Source: Actinomyces oris
Lineage (GTDB): Bacteria; Actinomycetota; Actinomycetes; Actinomycetales; Actinomycetaceae
Length of the DNA: 37,316 nt
Assembly (NCBI RefSeq): GCF_001937445.1
Contig: NZ_MSKS01000024.1
Span: 1 to 37,316 of the forward strand
Reading direction: 5' to 3'
A model generated the notes under the pieces. That model was given only the letters and a program-made list of their open reading frames with translations, made no database searches and had not been told where the DNA came from. How positions within the stretch are numbered: the first letter of the stretch is position 1; each line of letters opens with the position of its first letter. Position numbers and translations under genes: made by a program. This document shows, piece by piece, positions 24,900-31,945 of this stretch.

Positions 24900-25736
24900 C
24901 TACTTGACGGAGCCCTCCGAGAGCCCTCCGGAGATGTGCTTCTGAATGATCATGAAGAAGACGACCGATGGGACGATCACGATCACGGAAGCAGCCATCA
25001 TGGCTCCCCAGTCAAGAACCTCCGACCCCTGGAGAGAGTAGAGGCCGACTGCGACGGGCATCCTGTCCGACTCGGTGATGAACAGGAGCGCGTAGAGGAA
25101 CTCGTTGAAGGTGTTGATGAAGGTGTACACGGCAGTGGCCACGATCCCCGGAAGGATGATCGGGACCGAGATCTGCCAGAACACCCGGAACCGACTGGCC
25201 CCATCCACAGCTGCCGCCTCCTCCACCCCGATGGGGACCGTCTGGAAGAAACCGATGAGCATCCAGATCGCATAGGGGATCGAGAACGACAGGTAGGCGA
25301 TGATGAGCCCGACATAGCTGTTCATGAGGCCGAGCTTCACCATCGTGATGGTGTACGGGATGGCGAGCAGGATCGGAGGGAACATGTAGGTGCCGATGAG
25401 AAGCTTGGTCAGCTGCTTGCCAACACGGGGGAAGAATCTCACGATCCCGTAGGCGCCCAGCAATGAGACCACGACCGCAATGACTGTCGAACAGCCTGCG
25501 ATCAGCAGTGAGTTCTTCAGGTTCGTCAAGAACCCGATCTCCTCGACCACCTTGCGGTAGTGCTCGAGGGTCGGCGAGCTCGAGAACAGCTGCAACGGGT
25601 TCTGCGCGAGCTCGTGGGAGGTCTTGAACGATGAGGAGACCACCCATACGAGCGGGAAGACCGCAACGAAAGCAGCCACAATGAGAATGAGATACACGCA
25701 TACGGTACCCCACGGGCCACGACCAGCACGTCGCAT
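24900..25736 (-). CDS. Carbohydrate ABC transporter permease 2 (CUT1, MalG-type)
   Basis: A 278-residue inner-membrane subunit with six predicted helices. The EAA loop that contacts the ATPase reads EEAAAVDGASRFRVFWQISVP, close to the MalG/LacG consensus. The C-terminal IQKHISGGLSEGSVK is typical of CUT1 G-subunits (GAVKG-type ending). It starts 3 nt after the stop of the F-subunit gene. With the neighbouring binding protein and the sialidase it likely imports a sialylated or sialic-acid-derived sugar. No ATPase gene is present, so a shared MsiK/MsmK-type ATPase from elsewhere is expected. Confidence 0.95.
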   Translation of the reverse strand: MRRAGRGPWGTVCVYLILIVAAFVAVFPLVWVVSSSFKTSHELAQNPLQLFSSSPTLEHYRKVVEEIGFLTNLKNSLLIAGCSTVIAVVVSLLGAYGIVRFFPRVGKQLTKLLIGTYMFPPILLAIPYTITMVKLGLMNSYVGLIIAYLSFSIPYAIWMLIGFFQTVPIGVEEAAAVDGASRFRVFWQISVPIILPGIVATAVYTFINTFNEFLYALLFITESDRMPVAVGLYSLQGSEVLDWGAMMAASVIVIVPSVVFFMIIQKHISGGLSEGSVK

Positions 25737-25739
25737 GAT

Positions 25740-26627
25740 TCAGCCCCTTTCCTTTTCCCAGCGGTTGAGCATCCTGAAGGCGCCGAAGGCCAGTGCCAGC
25801 AGGAAGAGGAGCAGCAGGATCGTCACGGTGGAGGCGACCCCGAGCTGCCGCAGATTCCAGCCCTCCTGGTAGGCGAAGATCGGTAGCGTCGTCGTTCTCT
25901 CCCCCGGACCTCCGCCCGTCAGGAGGAAGAGCATGTCGAAGTTGTTGAAGACCCAGATGGTGCGCAGGATGACCAGCAGGCCGATGACCTCCCGAATATG
26001 GGTCAGCGTGATGAACCTGAACCTCTGTAGCCCAGAGGCACCATCCACCATGGCCGCCTCGTACTGCTCCTGAGGGATGGTCTTGAGAGCGGAGAGGATG
26101 TTCACCATGAACATCGGGGCGCCGAACCAGATGTTGATGAGCAACGCCACCCAGAAGGTTGTTGAGGGGTTGCCCAGTAATGCCATGTTCTTGTCAGTGA
26201 GACCGAGAGTGGTCGCAAGATTGGGCAGGAACCCGTAGACGTCGTTGAGGATCCACTTCCAGGCGAACGCGGTGATGATCGCCGGGAACGCCCAGGGCAC
26301 GATGAGGAGTGTCCGGAACACCCCCGACCCCCGGGGCACCCGGTCCAGGGCCAGCGCCAGAACCAGGCCCACAGCGAGCTGGCCGATGATCGACGCCGCG
26401 GTCCACTTGATCGACACCCCGAACGCGTTCCAGAAGCTGGAGGATGCCAGGAGGTCGGTGTAGTTGGACAGACCGACCACGTGATAGCTGTGGCGCAAGA
26501 GGTGCTTGTCGGTGAAGGAGTACCAGATGCTTGAGAACACCGGGTAGATCAGCAGGGCAAGAACAATGAGTATTGATGGCGCCACGAAGACGACGCCCGT
26601 CCAGTTCATTCGCTTCATTCGAGTCAT
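25740..26627 (-). CDS. Carbohydrate ABC transporter permease 1 (CUT1, MalF-type)
   Basis: Starts at ATG 26627 with AAAGGTGA 5 nt upstream, giving 295 residues and six predicted helices, the first with VVFVAPSILIVLALLIYPV. The EAA motif is EAAMVDGASGLQRFRFITLT, and LLTGGGPGERTTTLPIFAYQ is the signature periplasmic loop of MalF/UgpA-type subunits. It pairs with the G-type permease 3 nt downstream. A 12-bp hairpin separates it from the binding-protein gene upstream, which would lower its level relative to the lipoprotein. Confidence 0.96.
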   Translation of the reverse strand: MTRMKRMNWTGVVFVAPSILIVLALLIYPVFSSIWYSFTDKHLLRHSYHVVGLSNYTDLLASSSFWNAFGVSIKWTAASIIGQLAVGLVLALALDRVPRGSGVFRTLLIVPWAFPAIITAFAWKWILNDVYGFLPNLATTLGLTDKNMALLGNPSTTFWVALLINIWFGAPMFMVNILSALKTIPQEQYEAAMVDGASGLQRFRFITLTHIREVIGLLVILRTIWVFNNFDMLFLLTGGGPGERTTTLPIFAYQEGWNLRQLGVASTVTILLLLFLLALAFGAFRMLNRWEKERG

Positions 26628-26647
26628 GAGCTCACCTTTCGGACTGG

Positions 26648-26675
26648 GCGGTGGGGAGATTCCTCTCCCCACCGC
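26648..26675 (-). terminator. 12-bp stem-loop between binding-protein and permease genes
   Basis: 26648-26659 (GCGGTGGGGAGA) pairs perfectly with 26664-26675, loop ttcc. It lies in the 57-bp gap of one operon, 9 bp after the binding-protein stop, so it is more likely a partial terminator or 3'-end stabiliser than a full stop. Confidence 0.7.
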
Positions 26676-26684
26676 GTCTCCGAG

Positions 26685-28070
26685 TCACTTGATGCTGGCT
26701 CCGGCGGCCTTGAAGGCCTCGTTGAGCTTCTTCTCGCAGTCCTTGGCGGCGGCCTCGACATCGGTCTTGTCGATGATGATCGAGTGGTACATCTTCTCGA
26801 TCAGCCCCTGACTGGTGAGGACTCCTGCCTGGACGAGCGGGCCCTTCTCCATGCCGATAGCACTGCCGACACCCACCTGGTCCTGAATCACCTTGATGGA
26901 GTCGGAGTACTTCGTGATCGTCTCGTTGTTCGTGTAGCTCGGCTCCTTGGCGATGTCGTTGAGGACCGGCAGCATGCCGCCGGGAACCGAGTGCAGGAAC
27001 TCGATGTACTTGTCCTTGGTGAACAGGAACTCCAGGAAGGCCTTGGCCTCCCGCTTGACCTTGGAGGCCTCCCACACCACCAGGGGCACGTTGGACACCT
27101 CGGCCGGGTAGTTCGCCGGGTCGGAGGCCTTCATACGGGGAAGAGGCGCCGCAGCAATGGAGTCGACCAGGTTGGGGCTGTCCTTGGCCACCCCGGAGAT
27201 GTGGAAGCCGGAGTTGAAGTCGAAGGCGGTCTTGCCCTGGTAGAAGAGCGTCGCCTGGTCGAGGACCGCGTAGTCCAGCGATCCCTCCGGGGAAACCGAC
27301 TTGTACAGGTCTGTCCAGTACTTGATGCCGCCCAGAGCGGCCTCGGAGGTGAGGTTGGCCGTCCCGTCGTCCTTGAGCAGTCTTTGGCCGGCGGAACGCA
27401 CATAGAAGTTGAGGTAGCGGGCTCCCAGCATGTCCCCCGTCCCCAGCGGCACGGAGAGTCCGTAGAGGCTGTCGGACTTTCCAATGGCCTTGGCCGCCTT
27501 GGCCAGGTCCTCCCAGGTCGTGGGAACGGACAGCCCCTTGGAGCTCAGCACGTCCTTGCGGTACCACATCACCTGGGCGTGGGAGTAGATGGGCACGGAG
27601 TACGACTTTCCATCCGACTGCCCCTCGGCCAGCGCCTGCTTGGGGAACCGGTCCCGACCGATGGAGTCGATGACCTTGTCCAGCGGCACCAGGGCCTCGG
27701 AGTTGATCATCTCCACGACGTCGTTGGGCAGTGCCGTGGAGATGTCCGGCACCTGGCCCGCGGTCAGTCCAGTGGTCCACTTCGTCTTGAACTCGGACCA
27801 GGAGAACTGCTCGATCTTGACGGTGACATCAGGGTTCTTCGCGTGGAACTCCTCGGCCATCTTCTTCATCCAGTCCGCGCGGGGACCCTGGGTGAAGGAG
27901 GACCACATGGTGACCGTGCCGCGCAGAGGCCCGGTCCCCTCGTCCTCGGCGGAGTCCTTACCGCCGCATGCGGCCAGTGCGCCGCACATGCCGATGCCTC
28001 CCAGGACCATGAAGCCGCGACGACTGAGTGCGGAGGCCGAGTGGGACGAGACAGGGGTGGAGGGAGTCAT
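26685..28070 (-). CDS. Sugar-binding lipoprotein of CUT1 ABC transporter (extracellular solute-binding family 1)
   Basis: A 461-residue protein from ATG 28070 with AAGGAGA at 8 nt. The N-terminus has a Tat-like twin arginine (SRRGFM), a hydrophobic stretch and the lipobox LAAC (Cys about residue 36), so it is probably exported folded and lipid-anchored. The mature part shows the family-1 pattern: VTMWSSFTQGP, then MAEEFHAKNPDVTVKIEQ, TTGLTAGQVPDI, and FLEFLFTKDKYIEF near the end. Placed directly after the sialidase gene, its ligand is likely sialic acid, 2,7-anhydro-Neu5Ac or a short sialoside, as for SatA-type proteins; this is inference. Confidence 0.93.
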   Translation of the reverse strand: MTPSTPVSSHSASALSRRGFMVLGGIGMCGALAACGGKDSAEDEGTGPLRGTVTMWSSFTQGPRADWMKKMAEEFHAKNPDVTVKIEQFSWSEFKTKWTTGLTAGQVPDISTALPNDVVEMINSEALVPLDKVIDSIGRDRFPKQALAEGQSDGKSYSVPIYSHAQVMWYRKDVLSSKGLSVPTTWEDLAKAAKAIGKSDSLYGLSVPLGTGDMLGARYLNFYVRSAGQRLLKDDGTANLTSEAALGGIKYWTDLYKSVSPEGSLDYAVLDQATLFYQGKTAFDFNSGFHISGVAKDSPNLVDSIAAAPLPRMKASDPANYPAEVSNVPLVVWEASKVKREAKAFLEFLFTKDKYIEFLHSVPGGMLPVLNDIAKEPSYTNNETITKYSDSIKVIQDQVGVGSAIGMEKGPLVQAGVLTSQGLIEKMYHSIIIDKTDVEAAAKDCEKKLNEAFKAAGASIK

Positions 28071-28141
28071 AACAGTTCTCCTTTGAACGGGGAATGACGG
28101 GTGGGTGGTGAAGTGGGGCATGGATAACGGGTGATTCATCG

Positions 28142-30457
28142 TCATGACAGTGAGTCCTGAGACTCGGGCTGACGGGGATCGACGGTCTCGAGTTCGTCGG
28201 AAAACCAGCTCAGGGGCAGGCGTGAGAAGTACAGACCCTGGCACTCGTTCTCCCAGAGGATCCCGATCCTGCCGTCGGGCAGGACACACATGCACTGGTA
28301 GACGTAGTGCCCGGGGTTGAAGGTCCGCGAGTGCTTCCAGCTGCGTCCGCCGTCGAGGCTGAGCCGAATGACTCCGCAGCCTCGAAACGGGAGCATGAGC
28401 GAGGCGTTGGCGAAGACGATGCGGTCCTCCCCCTCGGGCGAGGGCAGACTGATCGCATTGGACTGGCACCAGATCTCGGGAAGCGCCTCATCGAAGCGGA
28501 TCGGCCCCCAGGTCTGTCCCGCGTCGTGGGACTCGCTGACGGCGACCCGCCCACGGGGGTGCTGGTTGCGCATGAACAGCACGAGCACGCCGTCGTGTCG
28601 TTCGACCACTGCGGCCTCGTGCAGTGACCAGGTCTCGTCAACGAAGGTCTGCGGGTCGAGCTCGCCCTGGGGGGTCTGCCGCCCTTCGTTGGGACCGTGA
28701 CCGAGCTGCCAGGTCTCGCCGTGGTCGTCGGAGTAGGCGACCGTGGCGCACATCGCCAGCCAGTTCTGGTCGTTGTTGAAGTAGAGGGGAACGATGAGGC
28801 GTCCGGCGTGAGGGCCACTCCTCAGGGCGATGCCGTTACCCGGGCAGGTTCCCAGGAACCTCATCCACGGCTGCTTCAGCTCGGGGTTGAGGTCCCGCGG
28901 CCGGCTCCACGTGAGGCCGTCGTCGTCGGAGTGGGCGATCTGCAGGTAGCTGGTGGGGATGGCCAGGAGGGTCTCGGCCGGGTCCGCTCCGGGGGCCAGC
29001 TCGATGTTGCCCGCCGGGTTGCCGTCACGCAGCACCGTGCCGTCGTCCAGCACTCGGAACTCAGTGCTCTGGCCCTCGAGCGTTGTGACCGCGCCATCGG
29101 GCTCGACGACGTAGCGTCCGTCGTCGAGGTCTCTGAGCAGTCGCCTGCCGTGCTCGTCGAATCCTGTTGACGCCCAGCAGTTGGGCTGTCCGATCCCTCC
29201 TGGGAAGTGGTCGATGAGGACGTAGACCCGTCCGGTGCTCGGATCCTGGACCATGCAGGAGTCGATGACCGAAGAGGCGTCCTCCCCGCTTCCCGGGCAG
29301 TCGATGACGGTGCTCGCCGGCTCCCAGCTCCGTCCTGCGTCCAGGGACCGGCGCACGACGAAGTTGATGTCGTTGGGAGAGTCGTTGGCGTTGGAGACCC
29401 GCTGGTCGGCCCCGGCCAGGATGGTGCCGGAGGACAGTGTCAGCAGGGAGGGGATCCGGTAGGAGGCCGAGCCGCAGTAGCCGCGGTCGAACAGGGCGTC
29501 GGTCTCGATCGGCTCCACCTCGGACAAGCGCTTGATCTGCGCGTCGCTGAGCGCGTAGTCGTAGAGCCCCGCTCGCTGGACCTCTCCGGACAGACGCACC
29601 CCCTCGCAGTCCTGGCCGACGACGATCTCGTCGAGCCCTTCGACCCCTGCGAGGAAGAACTCGCCAGGGGCGTGCGTCTCACGGAAGCCGTCGACGTAGA
29701 GCTCGACCGCGCCGTGCCCCACGGCGATCACGACCTCGTGCCAGCCGCCGTCACTCCAGGCGCCTGTGGCCTTGACCTCCCTGCGCTCTCCCTCGGTGCT
29801 CACGGCCGTGTAGGTGATCCCCTCGGGCCCCACGGACACGGTGAGCTGCTCGCGCCCGTGTCCGCCGGCGGCGAGGAGGGCTCCTTGCTGCATCCGTCCC
29901 CTCACCCGGAAGCGCAGCCAGAAGGAGCCGTGCCGCACGTCGGCGAAGCGGGCGACGTCATGCGGACTCAGCCGGTTGGCGGCGACCTCGACCAGGGGCT
30001 CGGCTCGCTTGGACAAGGCGAGGACCTCTCTGGCCGTCAGCACCCGGGGGTGCACCGTGAAGGCTGTGACCTCGGGACTACCCCCCTGCCCCACGACGGC
30101 CTGCCTCAGCTCGGAAAGGTCCTTGAGGAAGGCCGTGGTGGTACCGCAGAAGACCTGGTAGCCGTCGAGGTAGAGGCGGGTACCGGCAGAGCTGACGGTG
30201 ACGACGGCGCTGTGCCAGCGCCCGTCGTCGAGCGAGCGCACGTCCTCAGCCTCCAGCTTGCTCCACCTGCCTGGAACCGTCGCCTCGTACACGAGAGACG
30301 ATCCGACGATGCGCAGCTCAAGACCGACCCCGTCAGCTCCCCGCAGCGCGAAGAGGTTACCGTCGGACCTCGACCGGAACTCACAGGAGATGCTTCCTGT
30401 CTCAGAGTCGAGGATTTCTTCATCAAGCCGCAATGCGGCACAGACTGACTCAGTCAC
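28142..30457 (-). CDS. Exo-alpha-sialidase (GH33) with tandem LamG/CBM40-like modules, no signal peptide
   Basis: This enzyme hydrolyses terminal sialic acids. The 771-residue protein has two N-terminal concanavalin-like modules (about 10-150 and 165-315), each with a W-H-x-V-V strand and a LYLDGY or LYVDGF strand. The six-bladed propeller follows: YRIP with R334, D351 in ADQR as acid/base, Asp boxes at about 371-378, 510-517, 576-583, 643-650 and 700-707, E614 in HEAAV, and Tyr in GHYVYQC near 718-720 as nucleophile candidate. GTG 30457 has AGGTGA close upstream and an in-frame stop follows at once, so no signal peptide is missing. There is no LPxTG anchor. It is probably cytoplasmic, the first gene of an operon with a CUT1 importer. 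Confidence 0.93.
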   Translation of the reverse strand: MTESVCAALRLDEEILDSETGSISCEFRSRSDGNLFALRGADGVGLELRIVGSSLVYEATVPGRWSKLEAEDVRSLDDGRWHSAVVTVSSAGTRLYLDGYQVFCGTTTAFLKDLSELRQAVVGQGGSPEVTAFTVHPRVLTAREVLALSKRAEPLVEVAANRLSPHDVARFADVRHGSFWLRFRVRGRMQQGALLAAGGHGREQLTVSVGPEGITYTAVSTEGERREVKATGAWSDGGWHEVVIAVGHGAVELYVDGFRETHAPGEFFLAGVEGLDEIVVGQDCEGVRLSGEVQRAGLYDYALSDAQIKRLSEVEPIETDALFDRGYCGSASYRIPSLLTLSSGTILAGADQRVSNANDSPNDINFVVRRSLDAGRSWEPASTVIDCPGSGEDASSVIDSCMVQDPSTGRVYVLIDHFPGGIGQPNCWASTGFDEHGRRLLRDLDDGRYVVEPDGAVTTLEGQSTEFRVLDDGTVLRDGNPAGNIELAPGADPAETLLAIPTSYLQIAHSDDDGLTWSRPRDLNPELKQPWMRFLGTCPGNGIALRSGPHAGRLIVPLYFNNDQNWLAMCATVAYSDDHGETWQLGHGPNEGRQTPQGELDPQTFVDETWSLHEAAVVERHDGVLVLFMRNQHPRGRVAVSESHDAGQTWGPIRFDEALPEIWCQSNAISLPSPEGEDRIVFANASLMLPFRGCGVIRLSLDGGRSWKHSRTFNPGHYVYQCMCVLPDGRIGILWENECQGLYFSRLPLSWFSDELETVDPRQPESQDSLS

Positions 30458-31042
30458 TTGTCACCTGTTTCTTAAAATGGGCATAGAAGTACCCATCAGT
30501 CACTGTGTGGATCGCAATCCCTGGAATTCCGCACCCAACATCATGGGCCGGCCTCATCAAGAATGCGTCTGATCGCAGACGCGCTCGGCTTCAGCGACTC
30601 ACGCGCGTCTCGACTTTCTCATCACCTCATGCTTCGCCGCGATGAGGCGGCACCAGAGGAGCGCTTACCGCGCCTCACTCGCCCCTGACACGACCCCTGG
30701 TTTCTCACCAGCTGGTCAGAGGCGAATCAAGGACGGGCCCCGACCCTCACGCACGACGGACTGGCGACGCGCCGTCGTGGTCACACGCCATGGCGCTGTG
30801 ACATACATAGGAGACCCTCCTTTACATTCAACACCTTTGTTGGCGGCTGTGTGTGCCGCTATCAGCTCCTCTCTGAACTGATAAAAGTAATCTACATGAC
30901 ATGTGACCCGGAAGTCAATGCTCACACGCTCAGATTTCATACGAGATCGGAAGAGCAATCTCTCGCAATCACCACAGCAGCACCCCACCTCTACCAGCAT
31001 CGACATAGATAACAATCCCCCTCTTAAACGGAACCGATAGAC
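30458..31042. other. Long AT-richer leader and promoter region of the sialidase operon
   Basis: This stretch of nearly 600 bp holds no convincing gene. Features seen are: a dyad GCGTCTG-ATCG-CAGACGC at 30564-30581; an ACATG-A-CATGT palindrome at 30894-30904; a TATCAG/CTGATA inverted pair at about 30860-30882; and a region from about 30815 to 31020 clearly AT-richer than the genes, as expected of promoters. No heptad operator array like the other three was found. At 30944-30956 the sequence equals the 13-base Illumina adapter stem AGATCGGAAGAGC. The promoter itself was not pinned down. Confidence 0.5.
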
Positions 31043-31080
31043 AGGTGAGGGGCGGACCCGAGTGGGTCCGCCCCTCACCT
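31043..31080 (-). terminator. Perfect 17-bp hairpin terminator of the peptide-type transporter operon
   Basis: 31043-31059 pairs with 31064-31080 without mismatch (arm AGGTGAGGGGCGGACCC), loop GAGT. It lies 37 bp past the stop of the last ATPase gene on the minus strand and upstream of the sialidase leader. No U tract. Confidence 0.92.
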
Positions 31081-31117
31081 GGAGGTGCTGGCGCAGGCAG
31101 CGGCCGGAGCCGGCTAC

Positions 31118-31945
31118 TCAGACATCGAGCAGCGAGGGCACTGCCGACAGCAGAGTGCGCGTGTACTCCTCCTGAGGGTTGTTGAAGATCTCCTCAGTGG
31201 TGTTGATCTCGAGGATCTTGCCGAAGTACATGACGGCGATCCGCTCCGAGACGTAGCGCACCGTGTTGATGTCGTGACTGATGAACACCAGCCCCAGTCC
31301 CAAGGAGGCCTTGAGGTCCTGGAGGAGGTTGAGCACCTGGGCGCGCACCGAGACGTCCAGGGCGGAGGTGGGCTCATCGGCCACGATGATGTCGGGATCC
31401 AGAGCGAGCGCTCGGGCGATGGCGACGCGCTGGCGCTGACCACCGGAGATCTGCCGAGGCAGCACGTTGAGTGCGCTGGGGGGCAGCCCGACCAGGTGGA
31501 GCAGGTCGCGAACCCGGGCCTCGCGCTCCCTGGAGGACCCGATTCCGTGGACGTTGAGCGGGTCGATGAGCGCGTCGTGCACGATCATGCGCGGGTTGAG
31601 GGCCGTGGCCGGGTCCTGGAAAACCACCGAGATGCTGCGTCCCAGCTCGCGACGGTCCGAGGCCGAGCGCCCCAACGGACGGCCCTTGAAGATGACCTCA
31701 CCGGAGGTGACCGGCTGCAGCCCCACCATGACTCGGGCGGTCGTGGACTTGCCGCATCCCGACTCCCCCACGAGTCCCAGCGTCTCTCCGCGCTTGACGC
31801 TCAGCGAGACGTTGTTGACCGCGTGCACCGTGTCCGGGTTGAACAGGCCGCCGGTGCGGGACTTGTGGATGACGTTGACATCCCTGAGCTCGACGACCGG
31901 CTGGTCCTCGCTCCATGAGGACGATGCAGACGTGTTGGGCGACAT
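31118..31945 (-). CDS. Peptide/sialate-type ABC transporter ATPase (DppF/OppF family)
   Basis: A 275-residue ATPase: Walker A GESGCGKST (60-68), Q-loop VVFQDPATALNPRM, signature ISGGQRQR (166-173), Walker B IIVADEPTSALDV, switch histidine FISHDINTV. The HAVNNVSLSVKRGETLGLVG entry is typical of the F-type subunit. Its ATG shares one base with the stop of the fusion gene (TGATG), so it is translationally coupled. It forms the second ATPase of a transporter whose first ATPase is fused to a permease. It lacks most of the C-terminal oligopeptide extension. Substrate inference is given under the binding protein. Confidence 0.95.
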   Translation of the reverse strand: MSPNTSASSSWSEDQPVVELRDVNVIHKSRTGGLFNPDTVHAVNNVSLSVKRGETLGLVGESGCGKSTTARVMVGLQPVTSGEVIFKGRPLGRSASDRRELGRSISVVFQDPATALNPRMIVHDALIDPLNVHGIGSSREREARVRDLLHLVGLPPSALNVLPRQISGGQRQRVAIARALALDPDIIVADEPTSALDVSVRAQVLNLLQDLKASLGLGLVFISHDINTVRYVSERIAVMYFGKILEINTTEEIFNNPQEEYTRTLLSAVPSLLDV

